NCBI GenBank assembly: GCA_022266195.1
Contig: WHVY01000002.1
Span: 14,585,001-14,649,000, forward strand
From: Tetranychus cinnabarinus
Taxonomy: Eukaryota > Arthropoda > Arachnida > Trombidiformes > Tetranychidae
Direction: 5' to 3'
DNA length: 64,000 bases
Part shown: positions 53,442-64,000 of the stretch, one piece after another
Layout: the number at the start of each line of letters is the position of its first letter
Position numbering within the stretch: the stretch's first letter is position 1
The notes under the pieces: model-generated
What the model was told of the DNA's origin: nothing
Database searches by the model: none
What the model saw: only the letters and a program-made list of their open reading frames with translations
Made by a program: the position numbers and the translations under genes

Positions 53442-56033
53442 ATGTTAGTTCAATTGTTACTGACAACTATAGTCTTTCAAGTACTTCAACAACCAATTAA
53501 AGGTATGTTTTTTTTCATTAAATTTCATTTTTAATTCATTTCTACATAAATTCATAGTTAGCGCTAATTTATGATTGGCAAGTAAAAGGCGCCAAATTAG
53601 TGTATCGTTTGCCAAGTTGACATGTGCTGTCATCTTTAATGGCTGTCTTGGATAGCTTTTGATTGATTTAATTATTTGTTAATTTATTTCTTTTATTAGG
53701 ACAAGATTGCCTGAGTACGCACAACTATCTGAGGGCTCTCCATGGAACACCGCCATTGGAATATGATGAAGGGGTAAGAATACATTTATATTTCTCAAGT
53801 TGACAATGTTTACTTTGATCAACCGTTTACAACCCTTGACTAAAGTGATTCAGGTGTAGTACATATTGATTGATTATGTGCTTTGATATTTATTTATGTG
53901 CACTGTTAGTTGAATGTCATTTGTTGGTTTCAATATTGGACTATTGTTCAATTTGAAAGAAAATTCATTGACATTCAAAGGACATTGACAAAGAAAATGT
54001 CTTGAAATTTATCTATTCATGAGGTATGTTTGTGTTGGTTATATCAGGAAAATAAATTGATTTGACCATCAACTGTAATTTTAATCTAGATTTGAATCTT
54101 TAAGAATTGAAAGTAAACTGTCTTCTTCTCTTTCCAACTAATTTATTATTCAGAAAACATGAAAGACAGAATATGAGTCTCTTGGTATTTGATAAGATTC
54201 ATTTTTCAAGTTGATGGTTACCTTGAGAAGGCCTTTATTTCTCGATGAGAGCCCATTTTAAGGCCTAATCGTAATTAACTCTCAACTTAACAGTTTCTCA
54301 TCGCTACCAAACTCATCATTCTGCTTTCAAAAATTTTGTTATCAGCTAGTTGAAACACTGTCCACAACTGTTTTCAAGTGACCATCAAATTCAGTATCTT
54401 TGTTTTTGTTAACCTCATCACTAACCTTGGTCTTGTTGTCATTATTACAGTTAACACCATCCGCAAGTACATCTAAAGTCAGACATATTTTCAAAGAGCA
54501 CGAGCGTGGTTATCATAATAATTACCAAAACATCAACATCAACCATCAGTATTAGGCATAAGAATCAACCTGTCTCAGGCACAGTGCAATCTCCAATCGT
54601 TCAATGACTTGATTTTTTTTATCAATTTTACATTAATTTCAATATTCAGGGTTAATTGATACACTTGAATCGAGTGTTAGCTTTTGTTTTCAAAGATTTG
54701 TTACCAATTCTTCTCCAGGCTGATTCTTATCTGTTAATATTGATTCTGATGTTGATGATGATGATAATTTAAACAGCAACTCTCAATTTTTCCTTGAATA
54801 TTAAATTAAGTGAAATACTGTTTTTAAATAGTTAAATGTGAGAGATCTAGCAAATTCACACAGAAATTGAAAAACATTTCTTTCAATGATTACTTGAATT
54901 TATCTTTGGTTATTTTTCATTTCTACATTCAACCTCTCCAAACATTGAAATGATGTAATCCCCCTGGTTTACAGAACTTCTGAGAAGGTTAGATTTCCTT
55001 TATTTTTCTCTTATATTATATCCCGAAACAATTATATTTTTATTAAGCAAGTAAAAATTAACCAACAATGACCCTGATAGTAATGATCTCAAGATTATCC
55101 TGGGCTTTCCTCACAAATTCATTGCAGCTTCTTCTTTTTTATCAATCCATCTTGACAGCTTCACAGCAATTATTATAATTATTATAATTATGATTATCCC
55201 TTCTTTTTTACACAATTTTCCTTTGCATTTGTTTTCATCAGCCAACAACGATTGAAATTGTTTTATCACTTAACCTTGTTCATTTTTCATTTTATTAACA
55301 AGAAATTATATTTAGATACCAAAATTACAATCAAAATTCATCAGATGGTTGGCTATTTACTTGTCAACTAGAAAAAAATAACAGAGGAAAGAGTTGAAGA
55401 AAAAACAAAACATCTGATGATAATACAAAATCTTTTTTATCCACTAACATTGTTAACAAAACAATGAATTTAATTACCTGTCTGGATTAGGAAAAGTGCA
55501 AGTGTTAATCAAAGGAAAGAATGGATTTAGAATCAAGGTTGTGATTAACTATGAAAAGAAGAAATATGTGTTAACTCACAAAAAGACAAAAGAGGTTAAT
55601 TGTTTACTATCAACTCAATTTAGTAATTGTCTTCTTTTCTTTGTTTCTATTTTCTTTTATTCAGTTGGAGCGATTTGCCTTGAAACGAGCCCAATACATG
55701 GCATCCACCGATATATTTGAACATCCAAAGAGACTACGTTATGGTGAAAATTTGTATTGGAGGAAAGGATCAGTTCCAACCTGTCAAGATGCCGTCATGA
55801 ATTGGTACAATGAAATATCCCTGTATCAATACAGTTGGCCACGATATTCACCTAAAACCGGTCATTTCACCCAAATTGTTTGGCGTGACACCCAAAAGAT
55901 TGGCTGTGCGGCAGCTCAAAGCCCTCGCACAGAGAGGATTTACATTGCTTGTAATTACTATCCACCAGGAAATGTACGAGGATTTTTCAAGCAAAATGTG
56001 GCCTATCCATCATATGGACAATCGAGCAAATGA
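53442..56033 (+). CDS. Secreted CAP-superfamily (SCP/TAPS) protein, GAPR-1-like
   Basis: Three exons, 53442-53502, 53700-53773 and 55665-56033, join in phases 1 and 0 to give 167 residues. Residues 1-20 form a hydrophobic signal peptide (MLVQLLLTTIVFQVLQQPIK). The CAP domain fills the rest. Helix 1 carries HNYLRALHGTPPLEYDEG. Next come RYGENLYW, the CAP1 signature GHFTQIVWRDTQKIGC, and the CAP2 signature YIACNYYPPGNVRG. The spacing matches single-domain GAPR-1 proteins, but the signal peptide means this one is exported. The active-site-like His of GHFTQ and the Glu of GENLYW are present. No hinge or Cys-rich C-terminal domain follows, unlike venom allergen 5 or CRISPs. Arthropod CAP proteins occur in saliva, venom, hemolymph and reproductive tract. 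The role here is unknown. The gene is alone between the two arms of a long inverted repeat. Confidence 0.93.
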
Positions 56034-57158
56034 TTTTTCGCCAATCGGCTTAAAACTTAGATTCATTACCACCAATTTAATCATTGACCATCATCAACAT
56101 CTTCAACCATCAATGCAATCACTTGCAGTCTACAAAAATTAGCTTTAGTTTTCTTTCTCATAATCTCATAAAAGTGAAAAGAAGAGGAAAAATTATTTTT
56201 ATTTTTGTTTTTCATCATCATTGACATCATCTTGTCACACTCATCATCACATCTTAATCAACAAAATGGCTATTTTACAGCCATTTCTATCAATCTGTTC
56301 TACCATGGTTTAAAAAGCAATAACAATGGATGTTTTGTGCTTTTCTGGATCAATCGCTGATGACAAGGAATGATGTTATTGATTAAATTTTTGCGGGCAG
56401 AGTTTTGGAGGATTTACCAAATGAAAATTGATTCACTTCTCTTATATATTACAATTTTCAAACTAACATTTGGTTATGATTTTGTTTTCACTTCTTGATT
56501 AACCAAAAAATTTTGTGAAAATTTTCCCTCTTTTCACAAGTTAAACCTTTAACATTATATATTTGTATTCCCAATATTTTATATTTAATCTTTTCAATCT
56601 GTATTACCAATTACTCGTTATGTATATGAACAAAATTGAACAAAATTAACTTCAATCATGTTACATTTGTTAGAGACAGAGAAATATCTAGCTTTTTAAA
56701 TTGTCAAGTTAATGGGTTTAACTGTATTCGCTAATTACAAAGATTAGTCAAGACAAATCAATAATGATTTTCAATCATGATTATCTATAATCACTTATTG
56801 ATTTATTGTAAATAATAAACTTTTGACCAATTAACTCGAAAAAAAAATTTTTATTCAGTGATAATGAATTGAAATTGTGAAATGAAGAGAAAAGAAGAAT
56901 ACTGAAACACGTAAAAAGAAGAAATGATTGAGATTCAAGTGGTTTGACTGGTTGTGAGATGAACTTTTCTTCTACAGTTGATTTTAATCTTGTTTTGATA
57001 GATTTTATGAGTATCTTAAATTATTTATTTTACCAGTTTTTGAGAGCTAAAAATGAGTAAACTTCAAGTTTGACTAGACGATCATGATGTTTAACATGCA
57101 ACTAGTCAAACTACTTGATCTGTACCAAAAATCGTCTCAATTTTGTCATTTAATTTTC
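56034..57158. other. 3' region of the CAP gene up to the right repeat arm
   Basis: No gene is seen. AATAAAC near 56813 is a possible but distant poly(A) signal. A small inverted repeat, GTTTGACTAG at about 57068 and CTAGTCAAAC at about 57102, could form a hairpin just inside the right arm. Confidence 0.4.
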
Positions 57159-57982
57159 ATTAACTTCCAAGACTAGACAAGTATCAGCTAATTGACTTTA
57201 GTTTTAACGTTAATTTATTCAAAAAGATATTACCTTTAGTACCAAGTGATCATCAATTGAAGATAAAATTAATAAACTTTATTGGTTAACGTAAATCATA
57301 AGTATTACTTGCTATTGTCATTACAATTATTATTATGCGTTTCTTACAGCTAACTTGATATGAAATATTTTACATTAAATTTGAGTTAACTGTTTATTAG
57401 CCATTCATCATATTGTATATTCACATGTATTTTGAGAGGCTCAATATGATATTTTATTATAATTAAGTGACTTTGTCTGACTTTTATATTAAATATATAT
57501 TAATATACATTTGAAGTCATTCATTTGAATGTAATCCAATGATATCATCTGATCATTTAAGCATCTCTGGCCATTTTGGACAAAAGTTGTTTCACAAGTT
57601 GTAAAAAAATACGACTTTAAAGCAATCAGATTTACTCTTAAGTCAATCCTTTTCATCAAGATTTCATTTTTCCTTCTGATACTTTCTCATTTGACATGGT
57701 TAATGATATACTGAATGTATGTTAGTCAGTGTATCTGTACATTTGTATGTGTATAAAAAAAGGATGATATTTCATTGAGTAAGAGAGAGGAGAGGAGAGA
57801 AGAAGAAGAGAGAAGAGAAGAGAAAATGCTTCTTTTCTTACCTGATTAATTTGACGATAAAAAAGCTAATAAAATTTGCTCACTAAAATTGATTACTTTT
57901 TCTTCATCATAATCATTTTATGAAATTAACGATTGATTTAAAGATTAGACAATGTGTAAGGTAGCATTTTCAATTGTACATT
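57159..57982 (-). repeat. Right arm of the long inverted repeat (about 0.82 kb)
   Basis: This mirrors 51250-52088 (see there). Its outer end lies about 220 bp beyond the 3' end of the sulfite oxidase coding region. The inner end begins TTAACTTCCAAGACTAGACA, matching the complement of the left arm's inner end apart from the first bases. Confidence 0.97.
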
Positions 57983-58203
57983 ACACTAATAGGTCGTCTC
58001 CATATTTAAACAATTGGATACTACAATTAATACACATATGTACTGCAAAAAGTTAATTTATTGCATTTTCTCACTCAATGTTTTGAAAATATAGTCAATT
58101 CAACGATTATGAGATGAATTGCGTTACAATAACAATACAATTTATAATTTCAGTTACATAAAAATATAAAATCCTAATTGATTTATAGACTTTGCTTGTT
58201 GAT

Positions 58204-60333
58204 TCAAGTTAACTTTAAATTTATCCTATGCCATGAGTTGGTCAATACACCTCGTAAATTCCAGATCGGTTCAACGTTTTCAGGTTGATTGTTGTAAGAG
58301 GAATCAATTGCTTTGCAAACAACTTGAAAATTTGATCCTTGTTTTAAAGAGGCAACTGGTATATCAGCCTAAAATTGAGTAGGGATAAGAAAAAAATGAA
58401 AGTTGTTACAATTAAAAATGGTTTTATGGTGACTTAGCATTTATGGCAAGAAATCGTGAGAATTACCTTCCATAATGTCCATGAATACGTTCGATTCAAT
58501 GGAGTATCTTCTTGTTCAAGGTCAGCTGTTATCCAATTACTTCCTCCATCAGGGGAAACATCGACTCTAACCACTTTACGACCACCTCCACTCCAAGCAT
58601 AACCTTTAACCGTAATGAAACCATTTGCGTTTGGAGTTACTGTCGAGCCATCAACAGGATCACAGATGGCCGATTGAATAGGCATCTCTTGGATTGATGG
58701 TGATTTTTCAAAATCAACATTATCCCAGTCAACATTGGGTGAAAATCCTTTGTAATCTTTTCTTTGCCAATGGCTGTGGCTTTCCTCATCTGACAATGTT
58801 ATCTTATTTAACCATTTAACATTACGAGCACCAACAATTCCTGGAGCAATTAATCTCACTGGATAACCATGATCTCTCGGTATGTCAACACCATTCATTT
58901 CATAAGCTAGAATAAACTGGTTTAATCCGTCCAAAGCCTAATTAGGTTTCCAATGGAAGAATAAAATTGGAACATTATTAATTTGTTAATGCGTCTTCTA
59001 ATAATAATCAATACTAGGCTTAAACTTACAGTTTCAGCTGGAACCGAAGCACCATAAGAGCTACCCGTTGCATCTGTATCTGCACCATCAAAGACAATAT
59101 GTTTTATATTTGGATCGTTCAGATCAGCATCACAATACTTTAAAACGTCAACCAGCTTGGCTCCTGACCAATTTGCATTACTTATCGCAGCTCCACCCCA
59201 ATAAAGACCTCTTACTTGTTTTACCTATTTACGTAGCAATTTACATATATTAATGTTTGTTATCAACTAAAACTAATTTCACATTCAATTGCTAGTAGAA
59301 ATAAATTTAAATGGACTAGAGAGTTTCGAGTGGTTGATTTGTAATTGAAAGACAGTTGAAGTAAATTGTGCAAATTTAAAGCCATGAACTTACTTTTGTC
59401 ATTTCTGATCTTCTGTTACCGGCACATTGAATAGCAACACAAATTGTATGCTTTGGAAACTTTTCCTTTAGCTCTTTAAGAGATAATTTTATTGGATTTT
59501 TAATTCCAAAACCTTCAATTTCCAGCTCATATTCATCTGGTTGAATATCAGGAACAGGAAGATGATTGCGAATGTAAAACAGTTCACTATAAATAGAAAA
59601 AAAACAAGAAATTAGAAATTGAAATAAAAATTCAAACTGATTTCAATGGTTACTTTGGAGTCAACCAGGAGTCTGCCAAAACGTTTAAAGGAGGTTCAGC
59701 ATTAAAAGGTTTAGCTGAACGAACAGCAAAATAACCAGGCCTTTTAGGGTCAAACTGGTAAGGATCATTAGCCTGAGTGACACCTTCAGTGTTAACATCA
59801 TCTGAAAGTAAATTGCCAATACGATATGATTCTAGCAACTTGAAAATCTGTGGGTCGTTGTGAACAGCATAAAGATTCCAAAACGGTTCAATATCTTGAC
59901 CAGCACCAAGAAGTATTTTATCGCCACCAGGATGTTCCTCAATAAATTTTGTTATATCATAAACACCATTGCGAAAAATGATCCAAATACCCTTCTCTTT
60001 GCTGTTGTGTTGGTTAACTTCAAGTTTATTGTACTCTTTGAGGCCTTCCATACGCTTACCAGCCTCAAAAGGGGCTTCATCTTTTTTGACGATCTTTGCT
60101 TTCAATTTATTCCTATGAGCGATCAAACTTATGGTCGAAATGGTAAGAGAAGAAAAAATTAAGAGTCGACTTCTTTTACTTCTGGTAATGGAATTCCAAT
60201 TGACTTGATTACAATATGATCGTAAAGATGAAGGTCGAATCAGATGATTGCAAGGTAATCCTAACTGAATAACTGAGGTTGGCCTTGATAGATATTTACA
60301 AAGAAATGCATTTTTAGATAGAGTAGCGATCAT
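58204..60333 (-). CDS. Sulfite oxidase, mitochondrial
   Basis: Five minus-strand exons, 60333-59654, 59586-59394, 59224-59030, 58937-58467 and 58368-58204, join in frame to 567 residues (the human enzyme has about 545). The enzyme oxidises sulfite to sulfate in the mitochondrial intermembrane space and passes electrons to cytochrome c. The N-terminus is basic with a hydrophobic stretch near 57-71, fitting a bipartite mitochondrial presequence. The cytochrome b5 domain (about 112-175) has both heme ligands, His134 in HPGG and His158 in HND. The molybdopterin domain contains the Mo-ligating Cys281 in IQCAGNRR and the conserved YEMNG, RDHGYP and HWQRKDYKGFSP motifs. The dimerisation domain ends in PIWNLRGVLTNSWHR. 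A poly(A) signal (AATAAA on the minus strand) lies at 58057-58062. Everything expected is intact. Confidence 0.97.
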
Positions 60334-61538
60334 CTTTCCAGGCTACGGATTACAGTGTATCATCAATTAAAACACAAGGCCTTCAAGAAGATGATAATAT
60401 TATGACATTAAAGTCAGAATCCACTGAATCAGCTATCTTGTCGATCCTCAACTCTTGCTGGTAATTTTAATGGATTTTTATTGATGGACTCAAAACTTGT
60501 GAATTAACCGATATGCGTAAACTTGAGAGCAAAAGTTAAGACTGCGTGTAACAGGCAGCTCCAGTTAACAGCAGATCTAGAAAGAAAAAAAGATTTTGTG
60601 GAAATTAATAATTGTGTTAACTCAAGTTGGCTTTCATTTTTTGTTGATAGCATTTCTATTTTCAATAATGAAAGATCTATTTCAAAAGTGAATACCTAGA
60701 GGACCAAGTGACTTTAATCAGCTATAATTGTATTTAAAGACTATAGGGACTGATCTTTTTGTTGTGCTCATGCATGCTCATCTACAGCTGAAACATAGAT
60801 ATAATAATTTTGCTAAATTAAGTAGAGTTAATAACAACCATTACATACCCATTTTCCTTCGATGGTTGGTCAATTGAAGGTTAATTTAAGTTCAATCTTT
60901 ACGCTGTTAACATGTAAGTAGAGCTTATTGATGAGAAACGATGATGTTTCACTGGGATGAGAAATGAGAAAAATATGATTTTTACATAAATCTAGTAGAA
61001 TGACAACGAAATCGGAATGATATTGAGATAATGAGAGAACACAATAATGATTTCAAAGATGATTGTGTATGACGAGTAGCAAAAGATTAATGTTGAGTTG
61101 AATTGTATAGTGTATAACCAGTTGAATGTTGATTGCAAGAAGAAACAATCAAATAACCAACAGAATTTGCCTATAATTTACCACAAATGGTAAAATATTG
61201 TTTTAATTGTCGAACATAAGTTAAAAATAATCAAATTGAACAATAAACTGATCAAAGAGTGATAAACAAAGTGAAAATGAAAAGATACAATGCATGTGAA
61301 AAAACAAGAAGCAACCAGATGATTTTCAATCCTTGCTTTGGTTTGAGATACTGATTGTTAGATGTGATGACAAATGTGTGTAGGATGAATTGAATAGAAC
61401 TTTAGTTATAAATATCTGTTTTATTATTGGTTGTGTGATTGATTATTTGATGTGGAAAAGAGTTTTGTTGGATAACAATTGATATTCAATACAGCATTTG
61501 TTTACAAAATAAAAGCACAGAAATATAAGGTAAATTAG
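60334..61538. other. Intergenic between sulfite oxidase start and PSMD9-like 3' end
   Basis: This presumably holds the sulfite oxidase promoter and 5' UTR and the PSMD9-like 3' UTR (an AATAAA on the minus strand near 61420). I specifically looked here on the minus strand for an exon encoding a PDZ domain and saw none. Confidence 0.5.
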
Positions 61539-62022
61539 CTAAGAGGTTCCATTACCAGGACGGCTCATAGCATGAAACTCGTGTAGCTTCTTCTCCATTT
61601 GCTCAGTTAATGCTTTGCAGTCATTTGACAAGCCTAATGAATTAAATTTAGAGAAAAATTGGGTCAAAATCTTAATATATATGTTTAAAAATTGAATTTT
61701 ACTAGAAAAAAATACTCACAGACTATCTTGTTCCTTGCTGTTCGTACTTGATAAATATCAACATCATTCCGAGGAAATCCATCTTTGTCAACCAGGGATT
61801 CATTCATTCCAATATTTAACTACATTGAGGGACACATAAAAGGCACTTATTATTATAACATGCTGCAATTTTTTTTATCGATATTATCATTAAATATGGA
61901 AATTTACGACTTACCGATTTAAGAATGTCTTGATAAACCAAGATTTCTTGTTCTAGATCAGCTCGTTTCTTTTGTAGATCCAATAACTCCTTACGGACTT
62001 TTTCACTTTCTTCTGATGACAT
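61539..62022 (-). CDS. PSMD9/Nas2-like proteasome assembly chaperone, N-terminal domain only
   Basis: Three minus-strand exons, 62022-61915, 61819-61720 and 61633-61539, join to 100 residues. The product matches the N-terminal half of PSMD9 (p27/Nas2). An N-terminal helix (KELLDLQKKRADLEQEI) is followed by the diagnostic block LVDKDGFPRNDVDIYQVRTA and a second helix (NDCKALTEQMEKKLHEFHA). Together these form the coiled-coil domain that binds an Rpt ATPase C-terminal region during 19S base assembly. PSMD9 is normally about 200-220 residues with a C-terminal PDZ domain. Here a TAG (61541-61539) ends the protein after HAMSRPGNGTS, so the PDZ is absent. A possible donor (G|GTAATG) lies just before the stop, but I found no downstream exon. 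It is divergently arranged with the SNAPC5-like gene. Confidence 0.88.
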
Positions 62023-62468
62023 ATTGGCGAGGACAAAAATAATAAAGCAAAAAAAATAAAAACAAAATGAATTGTCAACTTGATAAATTCAAAATAAAGA
62101 GATTCAAACCAGTTTGGTTGGTTATTATCAAAGAGTAAAGCAGCTTTTTCTTTGGTTGCTAGACAATATCGGTAGCCGTAACCGTGGTTATGTCATTAGG
62201 TTTTCTTGCAGATGTTATTAACAAATTGTTAATGTAGATCGGAACTTTCATGTCTTTGAAATTTTTGTATTAAACTTACAATTGCGACAAAGATAAAGTG
62301 TATCTTTAAACATTGACAAAATATCCAATCGACTATTTACGCTTTTATGTTTTCAGGTTTCATTTTAATTTGAATTTACCGCTCTTGATTCATGTAAACA
62401 TATTTGTTTTCATTCAGTCGTAATGCAATAACTAATAGTTAAGCAAATCTTTACTTAATCAGTTGGTC
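62023..62468. promoter_or_regulatory. Shared divergent promoter region of PSMD9-like and SNAPC5-like genes
   Basis: Only 446 bp separate the two start codons, so both promoters must lie here. No TATA box in standard geometry is obvious, which is usual for housekeeping genes. Confidence 0.5.
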
Positions 62469-62924
62469 ATGTCAAACATATCAGGAAATCAATCTAGTGA
62501 TATTAGAGCTAAATTAAAGAAACTAAAAGAAGAGGAGAAAATTCTGGTCAAACTACTTCAACGAGTTGATGAACAATTGAACGCTTTGCGTGTAGAGGAA
62601 ATTATTATTCGTCGTCATTTAAGATCAGACGGTCTTACAGGTAAGATTTATTGAAAATTTACTTTGTATTAAACCTTTAATTTGAATTTCTCTTTCTCAG
62701 AATCAATGTTTACTACAGATTTGCCTGTAACAGATGGAACCGAACAAACATCTAATTCCGAGGCTGAAATGGGTACTGAGGCAACACTCCATTTAGAAGT
62801 TGATGAAGTTCTAAGAGCATTGGTTCAAAATGGTCAAGGAAACAATAAAGGCAATCAGCAAGAAGTTGAAGAGGAAGATGAAGATTCTCTGCATCAATCA
62901 TTCTCTACCAATCTAGTCCAGTAG
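62469..62924 (+). CDS. SNAPC5-like small subunit of the snRNA-activating protein complex
   Basis: Two exons, 62469-62640 and 62701-62924, join in phase 1 to 131 residues. The N-terminal helix (about residues 12-50) has the pattern RAKLKKLKEEEKILVKLLQR followed by LNALRVEEIIIRRHL, which parallels the leucine-zipper-like start of SNAPC5/SNAP19. After a linker comes an acidic C-terminal region (VEEEDEDS), also as in SNAPC5, though this protein is somewhat longer than the human one (about 98 residues). SNAPC5 stabilises the SNAPc complex that drives RNA polymerase II and III snRNA promoters. Short coiled coils can mislead, so this is a similarity call. The ATG at 62469 is the first in frame. AATAAA at 63164-63169 may be the poly(A) signal. 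Confidence 0.68.
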
Positions 62925-63648
62925 CCAAATAATTAAATACCAACACTGGATTGTGATCAAATGGTAAACTTGTTAAGCTGCTTGTTGACATAATTCGTTG
63001 ATCATTTAGCGATGGACTTATCAACTGGCAAATGAACAAATATACTTAACATTTCTTTATCAAAGCTATCTAAGATGATGAAGAATATTTGCAATCAGAA
63101 TCTGGCTAATTATGCATTACTGATTAACTCTACATTTTCTAATAACTCATTTTTTATTGATCTAATAAACTTTATATTCTTGTAATTATCGCCAAGACTC
63201 TGCAAATTTGTTAATTTTTTAAATTCGCCAACCGATTATGTCAACCCTAATGATAATTAAGCACTTTTGTCAATTCATGACTTTAAAATGATTTGTTGAA
63301 ACGATTAGAATAAACAGAACTCTTCACTTTATTGAGGCAGCGAAATGTTGAATTTCTATGGGTGAAGGTCGAAGATGTCATAAAATTCGGTTAAAGAAGT
63401 CATGCTTTTTTTAGGACAACGTTTATAAAACGTCCATGCACTGATTAAGAATTTCATTTCATCTATTTCATGGCCAGGAATGTCGGATTAAAAATATGAG
63501 TTATTATTTGAAATAAAAACAGTAGACAGTTGAATGGTGGGTTGATGTAACTTCGCTACGATCAATATTGTCGAGTATGATAAAAACATTTGAAGATGAA
63601 ACGACCAACAAGGCGATTGCATTTATTTTGAAGGCGCAAACTTTCAGC
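62925..63648. other. Convergent 3' intergenic region
   Basis: This holds the 3' UTRs of the SNAPC5-like gene (plus) and the partial minus-strand gene, whose poly(A) signal (AATAAA on the minus strand) is near 63620. No other gene is seen. Confidence 0.5.
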
Positions 63649-64000
63649 CTAAAGATCTTTGTTGTATGCTAAGAAGGTCAATGTTTCGAGATCCTGATCC
63701 CCAATATCACCATTTTCTTCCACCATTGATTGGAATAATTTAAAACATTTGTAGGAGTCTGTAACACACAGTGGTGCATGCATAAAAATGTTATTGCTGG
63801 CGCCTTCGTCACTAGAATTGAGATCTTCAGCCACGTTTAAAATGAACTCAAGATCTGGATTTTTAACCATTGTAGCCTTAACCAGATTAATTAAAGCACT
63901 TCTTTTGGGGTGACGACCCAACTCTTCGAGCCTTCTTTTTATTAGAGGTAAGTTGTAGATATTTGTTCCTAATATTTTGATTGTCTCTTTCAGAGAACGA
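63649..64000 (-). CDS. C-terminal part of an unidentified protein, truncated by the window edge
   Basis: An uninterrupted minus-strand frame of about 117 codons runs from the right edge to a TGA-type stop region at 63649-63651. There is no start codon, because the 5' part is outside the window. The peptide looks like a real, helical, soluble protein end: balanced composition with KRRLEELGRHPKRSALINLV, then an acidic Ser-rich loop (LNSSDEGASNN), then HAPLCVTDSYKCFKLFQSMV and a C-terminus FLAYNKDL. I do not recognise a family. A poly(A) signal just downstream supports a genuine gene end. Confidence 0.6.
   Translation of the reverse strand, partial: RSLKETIKILGTNIYNLPLIKRRLEELGRHPKRSALINLVKATMVKNPDLEFILNVAEDLNSSDEGASNNIFMHAPLCVTDSYKCFKLFQSMVEENGDIGDQDLETLTFLAYNKDL

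Noticed and set aside
55810..56142. Second plus-strand ORF overlapping CAP exon 3
   Set aside because: It is out of frame with the clear CAP domain and has no domain of its own.

Overview
The window is AT-rich nuclear DNA from an animal. Genes are multi-exon with GT-AG introns. The gene set (AMPA-type glutamate receptor, peptide-type GPCR, clip-domain heme peroxidase, secreted CAP protein, decayed mariner) points to an arthropod. A chelicerate such as a mite is my guess, at low confidence, because the sequence alone does not settle the taxon. I see no bacterial, viral, CRISPR or tRNA feature. Exon boundaries were set by hand from splice signals, reading phase and family alignment.

Layout. 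1-13360 is gene-poor, with no coding region I can support. 13361-14636 is a decayed mariner-type transposon (DD37E spacing) with recognisable terminal inverted repeats. 14880-15064 is a short non-autonomous element with an 8-bp target duplication. 16229-16605 is a TATA/Inr-driven two-exon gene for a tiny secreted peptide. 18341-19351 (minus) is the 5' coding exon of a class A GPCR whose TM6-TM7 exons I could not find. 19583-20311 is an inverted duplication of the first exon and promoter region of the next gene. 20214-46317 (plus) is a 17-exon AMPA-type glutamate receptor of about 891 residues with an 11-kb intron. 47740-50621 (plus) is a secreted heme peroxidase with one GC-AG intron.

The right side is denser. 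Two arms of about 0.83 kb (51250-52088 and 57159-57982) form a near-identical inverted repeat around a single secreted CAP-domain gene (53442-56033). Minus-strand sulfite oxidase (58204-60333) and a PDZ-less PSMD9 homologue (61539-62022) follow. PSMD9 is divergently paired with a plus-strand SNAPC5-like gene (62469-62924). A minus-strand gene of unknown identity runs off the right edge (63649-64000).

The genes do not form one pathway. Two are neuronal receptors (GluR, GPCR). Three products are predicted secreted (peptide, peroxidase, CAP protein). The last cluster is housekeeping: mitochondrial sulfite oxidation, proteasome assembly and snRNA transcription. The most unusual features are structural: the exon-1 inverted duplication with a 98-bp perfectly conserved core, the inverted repeat bracketing the CAP gene, and the truncated proteasome chaperone.
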